51,093 nt of DNA. Origin: an uncultured Lachnospiraceae bacterium. Its GTDB lineage: Bacteria; Bacillota; Clostridia; Lachnospirales; Lachnospiraceae. The stretch spans positions 1 through 51,093 of the forward strand of contig CAJUHR010000011.1 in the NCBI GenBank assembly GCA_910586255.1. The letters run 5' to 3'. The notes under the pieces were generated by a model that was not told the origin of the DNA, ran no database searches, and saw only the letters and a list, made by a program, of their open reading frames with translations. The position numbers and the translations under genes are program-made. Below are positions 41,536 through 48,901 of the stretch, in pieces. The first letter of the stretch is position 1; every line of letters begins with the position of its first letter.

Positions 41536-43116
41536 TCAAATATTCAAAAGATCGCTGTACTCCTTTAATGCCCCGTCCGTCTCATGAGCCAGCACCTTCT
41601 TGGCCAATACCTTTCCAAGCTGTACTCCTTCCTGGTCAAAGCTGTTTACATTCCACACAAAGCCCTGGAACATAACCTTGTTCTCAAAGTGGGACAAAAG
41701 GGCTCCCAAGGTTCTGGGATTTAACTGGTCGCCGATAATGATGCTGGAGGGACGGCCGCCCTCAAAATTCTTGTTGCGGTTCTCGTCCGACTTGCCGCAT
41801 GCAAAGGCAACAATCTGAGCCGCCACATTGGCGCACAGCTTCTGCTGGCTGGTAGTGTCCTGAATCACCACATCCGTACCGATCTGATTGTTCTTAAATC
41901 CGATGAACTGGAGAGGAACAATGGAGGTTCCCTGGTGGAGCAGCTGATAGAAGGAGTGCTGTCCGTTGGTTCCCGGCTCACCGAAGATCACCGGACCGGT
42001 CTCATAACTCACTCTCTCGCCGAAGCGGTTCACGCATTTGCCGTTGGACTCCATGTCCAGCTGCTGTAAATGGGCCGGGAAGCGGCTCAAAGCCTGAGAG
42101 TAGGGAAGCACTGCCGTGCACAGATATCCCAGCACATTGCGCTCGTAGACACCGATCAAGGCATCCAGCATGGCAGGATTCTCAAACATGTCTTTGTTCT
42201 TAGCCAGCTTATCTTCCTCGGCCGCGCCCTCCAAAAACTGCGCAAACACCTCCGGTCCAAAGGCCAGAGACAGCACGGCGCCGCCCACTGCGGAGCTGGA
42301 GGAATAGCGTCCGCCGATATAGTCATCCATAAAAAAGGCTTCCAGATAATCATCGCTCTTGGCCAGAGGAGAGGTCTCGCTGGTAACCGCCACCATATGC
42401 TTGGATGCGTCCAGCCCTGCCTTTTTAAGCGCATCCTTCACAAAGGACTCGTTGGTCAGGGTCTCAAGTGTGGTCCCGGACTTAGACACCAGGATAAAGA
42501 GAGAATGAGCCACATCAATGGAGTTTAACACAGCCGCCGCATCATCCGGATCCACGTTGCTGATGAACTTTGCCTCCATCTTAAAGGTTCCCTGCTTCTT
42601 CGCCCAGTTCTCAAGAGCCAGATAGATGGCCCGGGGACCTAAGTCGCTGCCGCCGATACCGATCTGAACCACGGTGGTAAACTTCTCCCCTGCCCCGTTG
42701 GTAATCTCGCCTCTGTGCACCTTGCCTGCAAACTCCGCAATCTTCTTCTGCACCCCGGTATAAAAATCACGCTTGTCAACGCCGTCCGCCACAACCGCAT
42801 CTCCCAATTGACCGCGGGTCATGTGATGGAGCACAAGACGCTTCTCACCGGTATTGATCACCTCGCCGTTATACAGAGCCTCAAATTTCTCCGCTAACTG
42901 GGCCTCCTCTGCCACCTTGGCCAGGGCCGCCAGCACATCGTCATCCACCTGCTTGGCCGCGTAATTAAAAACCAGCCCCTCAGCCATGCAAACGCTGTAC
43001 TTTTTCACACGCTCTGCCCCGCTCTCCCCGGTCATCACCTGAACCAGATCCACCTGCTTGGCCTCCGAAAGCCCCTTAAAAGATGCAAGGGTATCCATAT
43101 TGTTCCAGTTGATCAT
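41536..43116 (-). CDS. pgi: Glucose-6-phosphate isomerase
   Basis: Interconverts glucose-6-phosphate and fructose-6-phosphate. The 526-residue protein carries VVQIGIGGSDLGPRAIYLAL, LFILVSKSGTTLETLTNESF and the PGI signature region RVSYETGPVIFGEPGTNGQH with SFYQLLHQGTS. ATG at 43116 with AAGGAGG upstream gives MINWNNMDTL; the longer reading runs back through the promoter. Single-gene unit: promoter at 43163-43191, hairpin at 41441-41482. Confidence 0.96.
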   Translation of the reverse strand: MINWNNMDTLASFKGLSEAKQVDLVQVMTGESGAERVKKYSVCMAEGLVFNYAAKQVDDDVLAALAKVAEEAQLAEKFEALYNGEVINTGEKRLVLHHMTRGQLGDAVVADGVDKRDFYTGVQKKIAEFAGKVHRGEITNGAGEKFTTVVQIGIGGSDLGPRAIYLALENWAKKQGTFKMEAKFISNVDPDDAAAVLNSIDVAHSLFILVSKSGTTLETLTNESFVKDALKKAGLDASKHMVAVTSETSPLAKSDDYLEAFFMDDYIGGRYSSSSAVGGAVLSLAFGPEVFAQFLEGAAEEDKLAKNKDMFENPAMLDALIGVYERNVLGYLCTAVLPYSQALSRFPAHLQQLDMESNGKCVNRFGERVSYETGPVIFGEPGTNGQHSFYQLLHQGTSIVPLQFIGFKNNQIGTDVVIQDTTSQQKLCANVAAQIVAFACGKSDENRNKNFEGGRPSSIIIGDQLNPRTLGALLSHFENKVMFQGFVWNVNSFDQEGVQLGKVLAKKVLAHETDGALKEYSDLLNI

Positions 43117-43162
43117 AATCTTGTCCTCCTTGATATTGATATAACCTATAACAGTTGGGACA

Positions 43163-43191
43163 ATTATACTATTAATCCTGGTTTTATTCAA
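43163..43191 (-). promoter_or_regulatory. Consensus-like sigma-A promoter of pgi
   Basis: On the minus strand TTGAAT (43186-43191) and a perfect TATAAT (43163-43168) are separated by 17 bp, about 47 nt upstream of the pgi start codon. Confidence 0.75.
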
Positions 43192-43281
43192 GGGAAAAAT
43201 GACCGTATGATAAACTGGGTCATCATGCAAAAATGCCGGGAAATCCTTATTTTAGAGGGTACTGAAAAGCGGGATGTAAAG

Positions 43282-43377
43282 CCTTCCTGATTGCTCCGTT
43301 GCGCAGGGACAGCAGGTATGGAAATGATATCCCGAAGGGGGATTTACCGGACTGGGAATATCACCGGAAAGAACCAT
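43282..43377 (-). pseudogene. Relic of an oligopeptide ABC transporter ATPase C-terminus (OppF/DppF-like)
   Basis: The minus strand from 43377 reads MVLSGDIPSPVNPPSGYHFH, then TCCPCATEQSGR. This matches the conserved C-terminal zone of OppD/OppF-type ATPases, usually GD-PSP-NPPSGC-FHTRCP-A. Only about 32 codons remain, with no upstream ATPase domain. It is too short and too specific to be chance; a dead fragment. Confidence 0.6.
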
Positions 43378-43381
43378 CCTT

Positions 43382-43608
43382 TTATGAGACACATGAATAT
43401 CGGGAATGGGGATTGCCGACATGAATGGTATTCTCCCGATCCAAAGGATCTACTCCGGCCAGGCCGATGAAATAGTCAGGATATGTTTCCGTCAGCTCCT
43501 GTATACGGGCATTGTCCACGATTCCCACATGAGAATTGGCCTTTCGTCCGGACACCGCTCCTTTGTCAATCCCTGCCTCCCGCATTTCCTTTAAGATATC
43601 AGATTATG
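43382..43608 (-). pseudogene. Amidohydrolase-family fragment
   Basis: The minus strand reads SDILKEMREAGIDKGAVSGR, then IVDNARIQELTETYPDYFIG and LAGVDPLDRENTI. This is the pattern of the amidohydrolase-2 superfamily (EAGID and FIGLAGVDP blocks). A TAA at 43606-43608 interrupts the frame just upstream, and downstream of DRENTI the similarity ends. Both catalytic metal-binding ends are missing. It lies next to the OppF-like relic in the same direction, suggesting a decayed peptide/amide uptake operon. Confidence 0.6.
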
Positions 43609-43778
43609 TAAAGAGACCGGAAGCTCCTGCCATCTGCCGCGCTGCCTGTGCAGCATCCCCGGCGACAGACGGCAAATGCTCCGATCCTTTCAGAATTTCC
43701 TTAGTGCAAAAACCTCTCTCCTGTGCTACAATCATTACCAGGATATTTTATCCATCACGGAAAGGGGTATCGACAAAT

Positions 43779-45257
43779 ATGAAAATGGGATTTGACAACC
43801 AGAAATACCTGACCATGCAGTCCGAACACATCCGGAACCGCATCGGCCAGTTCGGCAACAAGCTATATCTGGAATTTGGCGGAAAGCTTTTTGACGACTA
43901 TCATGCCTCCCGGGTCCTTCCGGGCTTTCAGCCGGACAGCAAGCTAAAGATGCTCTTGCAGCTGGCCGACCAGGCAGAGATCGTCATTGTCATCAATGCC
44001 GCGGACATAGAGAAAAACAAGGTTCGTCACGATCTGGGCATCACCTACGACATGGATGTTCTGCGGCTGATTCAGGCCTACCGGGATCAGGGCCTTAAGG
44101 CGGAAAGCGTGGTCATCACCCGCTATGCCGGCCAGCCTGCCGCCGTTCAGTTTAAGACCAAATTAGAGAATCTGGGCATCCGGGTATACCGCCACTACAC
44201 CATTGACGGCTACCCCCACAACATTTCCCACATTGTCAGCGATGAGGGGTATGGAAAAAATGATTATATTGAGACCACCATGCCCTTAGTTATTATCACG
44301 GCCCCGGGCCCCGGCAGCGGCAAAATGGCCACCTGCTTATCCCAGCTCTATCACGAAAACAAGCGGGGCATCAAGGCCGGCTACGCCAAATTCGAGACCT
44401 TTCCCATTTGGAATATTTCCTTAAAGCACCCGGTGAACTTAGCCTATGAGGCGGCCACTGCTGATTTAAATGATGTAAACATGATTGACCCCTTTCATTT
44501 AGAGGCCTACGGCGTCACCACAGTCAATTACAACCGGGATGTGGAAATTTATCCGGTTCTTGCCGCCATGTTTGAGGGGATTTACGGCTACTGTCCCTAC
44601 AAATCTCCCACGGATATGGGAGTGAACATGGCAGGAAACTGCATAATCGATGACGAGGCCTGCCGGGAGGCGTCCCGCCAGGAGATCATCCGCCGCTACT
44701 ATCAGGCCTTAAACCGCCTTGCCAGAGATGAGGGAAGCAAGGACGAGGTCTACAAGACAGAGCTTCTGATGAAACAGGCAAAGGTTACTGCCCTTCACCG
44801 GCCGGTGGTGGTAGCCGCCAATGAGCTTGCTGAGAAAAACCATTCTCCCGCTGCTGCCTTAGAGCTGCCGGACGGACGGATCATCACCGGGAAAACCAGT
44901 GCGCTTTTAGGCGCTTCCGCCGCTGCCCTTTTGAATGCTGTGAAGGAGTTGGGAGGCATTGCCGATGACATCCATCTTATCTCTCCTCAGTTTATTGAAC
45001 CGATTCAGGACTTAAAGACCTGCTATCTCGGCAGCCGCAACCCCCGTCTCCACACGGACGAGGTGCTGATCGCCCTGTCCATGTGCGCGGCCACAGACCC
45101 CAACGCCCGCACGGCCTTGGAGCAGCTCCCAAAGCTTCGGGGCTGTCAGGTACATACCTCCGTGATGCTCTCCTCCGTGGATATCAAATTTTTCTCCAAG
45201 CTGGGGCTGGAGCTGACCTCAGAGCCGGTCTACGAGAGCAAAAAGCTTTATCACTGA
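43779..45257 (+). CDS. DUF1846 family protein
   Basis: The 492-residue protein matches the DUF1846 family of Firmicutes: GFDNQKYLTMQSEHIRNRIG at the N-terminus, LVIITAPGPGSGKMATCLSQ with a P-loop-like PGPGSGK (about residues 170-180), and FHLEAYGVTTVNYNRDVEIY. Structures are known but function is not established. ATG at 43779 with AAAGGGG about 12 nt upstream; the open frame extends much further upstream through non-conserved sequence overlapping the decayed genes, so I reject the longer start. Ends at a bidirectional terminator. Confidence 0.92.
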   Translation: MKMGFDNQKYLTMQSEHIRNRIGQFGNKLYLEFGGKLFDDYHASRVLPGFQPDSKLKMLLQLADQAEIVIVINAADIEKNKVRHDLGITYDMDVLRLIQAYRDQGLKAESVVITRYAGQPAAVQFKTKLENLGIRVYRHYTIDGYPHNISHIVSDEGYGKNDYIETTMPLVIITAPGPGSGKMATCLSQLYHENKRGIKAGYAKFETFPIWNISLKHPVNLAYEAATADLNDVNMIDPFHLEAYGVTTVNYNRDVEIYPVLAAMFEGIYGYCPYKSPTDMGVNMAGNCIIDDEACREASRQEIIRRYYQALNRLARDEGSKDEVYKTELLMKQAKVTALHRPVVVAANELAEKNHSPAAALELPDGRIITGKTSALLGASAAALLNAVKELGGIADDIHLISPQFIEPIQDLKTCYLGSRNPRLHTDEVLIALSMCAATDPNARTALEQLPKLRGCQVHTSVMLSSVDIKFFSKLGLELTSEPVYESKKLYH

Positions 45258-45314
45258 CATCTGCATATCCTGTGCTTTATCTGATCGGATAGAGCTCCAG
45301 GCGCATTACGGCAA

Positions 45315-45352
45315 AACGGCCGTGCCAGGTTTTCCCCTCTGGCACGGCCGTT
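45315..45352. terminator. Bidirectional terminator between the DUF1846 gene and ribF
   Basis: AACGGCCGTGCCAG (45315-45328) pairs perfectly over 14 bp with CTGGCACGGCCGTT (45339-45352). It is followed by CTTTC on the plus strand and by TTGCC on the minus strand after the AACG/CGTT end. It separates two convergent units. Confidence 0.75.
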
Positions 45353-45371
45353 CTTTCACGGATTCTCTCTT

Positions 45372-46340
45372 CTATTTTCCCTTGCTCTCTCCCTGCAGCC
45401 AGCAGGGATGCGTTCTAAAATATTCCTCCGCATATTGCTTATCCAGCTCAATCCGCTCCTTTAACGCGTCAAGGCCGGCAAACCTTTGCTCCGGACGGTC
45501 AAAGTCCAAAAGCTGCACCTCAATATTCTTCCCGTATATATCGGGATTTTCTCCCAGTCCCAATATAAAAGTTTCCACCCCCACCGGGTTTTCCCCCGTT
45601 ATGGTAGGCTTTCTGCCAATATTGGTGACTCCGCCGTAATATCTGCCGTCCACCAGCACCCGGGACACATAGACCCCGAACCGGGGCAGATATTTCTCCG
45701 GCGGAGGCAGGAGATTGGCTGTGGGAAATCCCAGAACCGGAGCCCCGATATGATTTCCGTGAACCACCTCCCCGTGGATGGCATAGGGCTCTCCCAGCAG
45801 CTCATTGGCCTTTCCTATATTGCCTGCCTCCAGCTGTTCACGCACATAGGTGCTGCTGATATCCCGGTGTTCATCCTGCTCTTTCTCAATAATCACCGTC
45901 TCATAGCCATGCACCGGCCCCAGACGCTTCAAAAGATCCGCGTTTCCGGCTCTCTTATAACCAAAACCGCAGTCCCTTCCCGCAACAATGGCCCGGGCGC
46001 TCATCCGTCCTGCCAAAATTTCTGCCACAAATTCCTCCGGCAGCATGCGCGCCACCTGCTGATCAAAGGGATATTCCACCATGTAGTCAATGCCCATTTT
46101 TTCCATGTTGTTGCGGCGTTCCTGGTTGGTGGTGATGAGGGACTGATTTTTCCCTGAAACCACCCCTGCCGGAGCCATGTCGAAGGTAAAAACAGCCGTG
46201 GAAAGGCCCTTTTGCTCCTTGAGAGCCAGCATTTCCCGCAGCAGCTTTTGATGCCCCTTGTGGCGGCCGTCAAACTTGCCGATGGTGACCACCGTAGGCT
46301 CCTTAATCTGAAATTCTCTTGTTCCGGCGATTACCTTCAT
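45372..46340 (-). CDS. ribF: Bifunctional riboflavin kinase / FAD synthetase
   Basis: Converts riboflavin to FMN and then FAD. The 322-residue protein has an N-terminal adenylyltransferase domain with VVTIGKFDGRHKGHQKLLRE (H-x-G-H motif, about residues 19-36) and a C-terminal flavokinase domain with GFPTANLLPPPEKYLP and the FILGLGENPDIYGKNIEVQL segment. The usual GxFDGVH reads GKFDGRH. ATG at 46340 overlaps the truB stop by 4 nt (ATGA). Last gene of the infB operon, ended by the terminator at 45315-45352. Confidence 0.95.
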   Translation of the reverse strand: MKVIAGTREFQIKEPTVVTIGKFDGRHKGHQKLLREMLALKEQKGLSTAVFTFDMAPAGVVSGKNQSLITTNQERRNNMEKMGIDYMVEYPFDQQVARMLPEEFVAEILAGRMSARAIVAGRDCGFGYKRAGNADLLKRLGPVHGYETVIIEKEQDEHRDISSTYVREQLEAGNIGKANELLGEPYAIHGEVVHGNHIGAPVLGFPTANLLPPPEKYLPRFGVYVSRVLVDGRYYGGVTNIGRKPTITGENPVGVETFILGLGENPDIYGKNIEVQLLDFDRPEQRFAGLDALKERIELDKQYAEEYFRTHPCWLQGESKGK

Positions 46341-47248
46341 GAAGCTCCTCCCAGAAATAATTTCCGCGGCTGATACCGTTTCTTTTTCTCATCATATTCA
46401 TAGACGCCGATAAAGCATCCCCCGCTGTCATAGACCCGGGCTTCAAAAAACAAATCCCCGCTCTCTGTCAGCTCCGGCCGGAAAGGGTTTCCGTTATGGA
46501 CCAGCTTGTCCCCCTCTCCCCCGGCCGCCATTGACAGTCTGGGAAGCGACTCAAACACAGAATCCACCGGCAGTACATGCCGGCTAAGCTCTTCTAAGTC
46601 CCGCAAGCTCTCAATCTCATCAAGTCGCAGGCTCTCCTCTATGACAAACCGGTCCACCCGGGTCCGGATAAGGCTTTCCATACATCCGCCGCAACCGGCC
46701 TTTTTGCCGATGTCATGACAAAGGGTCCGGATATAGGTTCCCTTGGAGCAGGCAACGGTCATTGTCACCCGGGGCAGACAAATGCTCTCAATCCGGATTT
46801 TAAAAATCTCCACCGGGCGGGGCTGCCGCTCAACTTCCTTTCCTGCCCGGGCCAGCTCATAAAGCTTTTTTCCGTTGACCTTGAGGGCAGAATACATAGG
46901 AGGCACCTGAAGATAGGGCCCCACAAAGCTCATTACCGCCTCCCTCACAGCCTGCTCCATGGCCTCTGAGCTTTCCACCGGATGCTCTGTGAGAACCCTC
47001 CCGGTTATATCCTGGGTGTCCGTCTCCTTTCCTAAAAGCAGCACCGCCCGGTACTCCTTCGTCTTGTCCGTCAAAGCATCGCACAGCTTTGTCCCTTTAC
47101 CTAGGCATACCGGAAGAACCCCCTCCGCCTCCGGATCCAGGGTTCCCGTGTGCCCGATTTTTTTCATCCGCAAAATACCTCTCATTTTCGCCACTACGTC
47201 ATGAGAGGTATATCCCTTTTCCTTATAGACATTGATAATTCCGTCCAT
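46337..47248 (-). CDS. truB: tRNA pseudouridine-55 synthase
   Basis: Makes pseudouridine at position 55 in the T-loop of tRNAs. The 303-residue protein has GIINVYKEKGYTSHDVV at the N-terminus, IGHTGTLDPEAEGVLPVCLG with the catalytic Asp, and the C-terminal PUA-like part. ATG at 47248 with GGAAGATAAAGGG upstream. It lies between nrnA (16 nt gap) and ribF (4-nt overlap), the standard Firmicutes order. Confidence 0.96.
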   Translation of the reverse strand: MDGIINVYKEKGYTSHDVVAKMRGILRMKKIGHTGTLDPEAEGVLPVCLGKGTKLCDALTDKTKEYRAVLLLGKETDTQDITGRVLTEHPVESSEAMEQAVREAVMSFVGPYLQVPPMYSALKVNGKKLYELARAGKEVERQPRPVEIFKIRIESICLPRVTMTVACSKGTYIRTLCHDIGKKAGCGGCMESLIRTRVDRFVIEESLRLDEIESLRDLEELSRHVLPVDSVFESLPRLSMAAGGEGDKLVHNGNPFRPELTESGDLFFEARVYDSGGCFIGVYEYDEKKKRYQPRKLFLGGAS

Positions 47249-47264
47249 GCCCTTTATCTTCCTT

Positions 47265-48245
47265 TCAAGCTTCGCCCTTTCCGGTTATTCCCGTAGCCGA
47301 AAGCTGCTCGGCAATATGTATGGACAGATTATTAATCACGTCATGAACACTGCCGCTCATGGTGCATCCGGCCGCCCGCACATGGCCGCCGCCGCCAAAA
47401 TAAGCCGCCACCCGGCTGACGTCCACCTGATTGCCGGAACGCATGCTGACCTTATACACGTGCGGATCTGTCTCGTGGAGAAAAATTGCGCACTCCACCC
47501 CGTCCGTGACCCGAAGCTGATCCACAATTCCCTCCAAATCCTTGCTTCCCGCGCTATAGAATTCCATATCCTTCTGCCGTACTGCCGCAAAAATGCATTT
47601 GCCGTCCATAAAGGAAATACTCTCCAAAAGGGCTCTGCCCAGGATCTGATTCTGGACATAGGTTTTCTTAAAAAAGCTCTCATCAATAATTCTTCCAAAA
47701 TCAATGCCTCTGGCCATCATCTTTCCGGCCACCTCCATGGTATAGGAAGAGGTATTGCTGTTTTTAAATACATTGGTGTCATGGATAATGCCTGTGTACA
47801 GACATTCTGCCACCTCACGGCTGATCCGCTCCTCATCCAAAGCGCCAAACAATACCTCACAGGTGGAGCTTGCATCTGCCAAAACCACATTTTCCTCCCC
47901 ATAGCCTGTGTTGGTTATATGGTGATCCAGGCAGATGCTGTGCTCTGCCTGGTCAAAATACACGGCAAAATCTCCCAGACGGGTCTTATCCCCGCTGTCC
48001 AGACAGATGCACAGATCGTAGATAATCCCTGTTTTTGCATCTTGACTGATTGTGTCAAAATACTTCAGATAGCTGAATTTATCCGCCGGCTTCTCCAGAT
48101 AGACCTGAACCGTCTTCTCCGGATATTGCTCAAGCAGGTAGTTACAAACCGCCAGACAGGAGCCTACACAGTCTCCGTCCGGCCGCACATGTCCCAAAAT
48201 CGCAATCTTCTCCGCTGCCTGGGCCATTTCCATCAGTCTGCTCAT
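47265..48245 (-). CDS. nrnA: DHH-family phosphoesterase, NrnA type
   Basis: Degrades short oligoribonucleotides and 3'-phosphoadenosine 5'-phosphate. The 326-residue protein has the DHH motifs GHVRPDGDCVGSCLA, ICLDSGDKTRLGDF and CLDHHITNTGYGEE, and the DHHA1 C-terminal GGGGHVRAAGCTMSG. Mn2+-dependent cytoplasmic enzyme. ATG at 48245 with GGAGGTGAT upstream. Part of the infB-rbfA-nrnA-truB-ribF operon. About 90 nt upstream lie the remains of an extended rbfA tail. Confidence 0.93.
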   Translation of the reverse strand: MSRLMEMAQAAEKIAILGHVRPDGDCVGSCLAVCNYLLEQYPEKTVQVYLEKPADKFSYLKYFDTISQDAKTGIIYDLCICLDSGDKTRLGDFAVYFDQAEHSICLDHHITNTGYGEENVVLADASSTCEVLFGALDEERISREVAECLYTGIIHDTNVFKNSNTSSYTMEVAGKMMARGIDFGRIIDESFFKKTYVQNQILGRALLESISFMDGKCIFAAVRQKDMEFYSAGSKDLEGIVDQLRVTDGVECAIFLHETDPHVYKVSMRSGNQVDVSRVAAYFGGGGHVRAAGCTMSGSVHDVINNLSIHIAEQLSATGITGKGEA

Positions 48246-48332
48246 GCAATCACCTCCAAAGTTGTCATTTTAATGCCTTCTCCGCTACTGTTTTCAATCT
48301 GTGAATTTATCCGGCTTTTCTGATTCACCGGT

Positions 48333-48432
48333 CTATTTTGTATCGTCTGCCTCTTTGAAATCTCCCTCAGCCTCCGTATCGTCTGCCTCTTTAAAATCTC
48401 CCTCAGCCTTCCGTATCGTCTGCCTCTTTGCT
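48333..48432 (-). repeat. 36-bp tandem repeats over the 3' end of rbfA
   Basis: On the minus strand the unit GAGGCAGACGATACGGAGGC with TGAGGGAGATTTCAAA recurs about 2.5 times. It would encode EADDTEAEGDFK in one frame. The first junction reads ACGGAAGGC with one extra A compared with ACGGAGGC at the second, which brings a TGA into frame and ends RbfA early; without it the frame would run to a TAG at 48333. Confidence 0.75.
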
Positions 48433-48822
48433 TTCATCGGCAGCGTCCGCCTCGTCAGAAACCCGCAGATCCTTCGTCACCTCATCAATCAGCCTTGACA
48501 TGTGCACACCGTACTCAATGGACTGGTCCAGAATAAAGCTGATCTCCGGAGTGTTGCGCAGATTGACCCGGCGGGCCAGCTCCCGGCGGATATATCCCAC
48601 CGCGCTCTTTAGCCCTGCAATGGCATCCAAAGCCGCTTCTTCACTTCCCATAACACTGATGTATGCCTTGCAGTACTTCAGATCCGGCGTCACCTCCACG
48701 GAAACCACCGAAATCATAGCGCCTGCAACCCGCGGATCTTTGATCTCCCTGCGAATAATCTCGCTGAGCTCTTTCAAAACCTCTCCGTTGATCCGTGTAT
48801 TCTTAATGCTGTTTTTCCGCAT
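48403..48822 (-). CDS. rbfA: 30S ribosome-binding factor A
   Basis: Late 16S rRNA/30S maturation factor needed for cold adaptation. The 139-residue protein has the KH-like fold: SIKNTRINGEVLKELSEIIR, EIKDPRVAGAMISVVSVEVT and LRNTPEISFILDQSIEYGVH. A Glu/Asp-rich tail (DEADAADESKEADDTEG) follows. The tail is cut short by an extra base in a 36-bp tandem repeat; the essential core is intact, so the gene should work. ATG at 48822 with AAAGGAT upstream. Second in the infB operon, 79 nt after infB. Confidence 0.95.
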   Translation of the reverse strand: MRKNSIKNTRINGEVLKELSEIIRREIKDPRVAGAMISVVSVEVTPDLKYCKAYISVMGSEEAALDAIAGLKSAVGYIRRELARRVNLRNTPEISFILDQSIEYGVHMSRLIDEVTKDLRVSDEADAADESKEADDTEG

Positions 48823-48901
48823 AAAATATCCTTTCTTCTATTTTGCCGGCAACCGGCGCCGGACTTTATCCTGCCGGCAAACCGGCGGCGGCCCGGATCC
48901 C

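Noticed and set aside
45486..46157. 223-codon plus-strand open frame opposite ribF
   Set aside because: Shadow of ribF; no supported domain.
47232..48323. 363-codon plus-strand open frame opposite nrnA
   Set aside because: Antisense to a gene with intact DHH motifs in a conserved operon; no ribosome site.
45360..48900. Possible FMN riboswitch near ribF or leader elements in the infB operon
   Set aside because: ribF overlaps truB by 4 nt and no conserved riboswitch core was seen in the short gaps of the operon.
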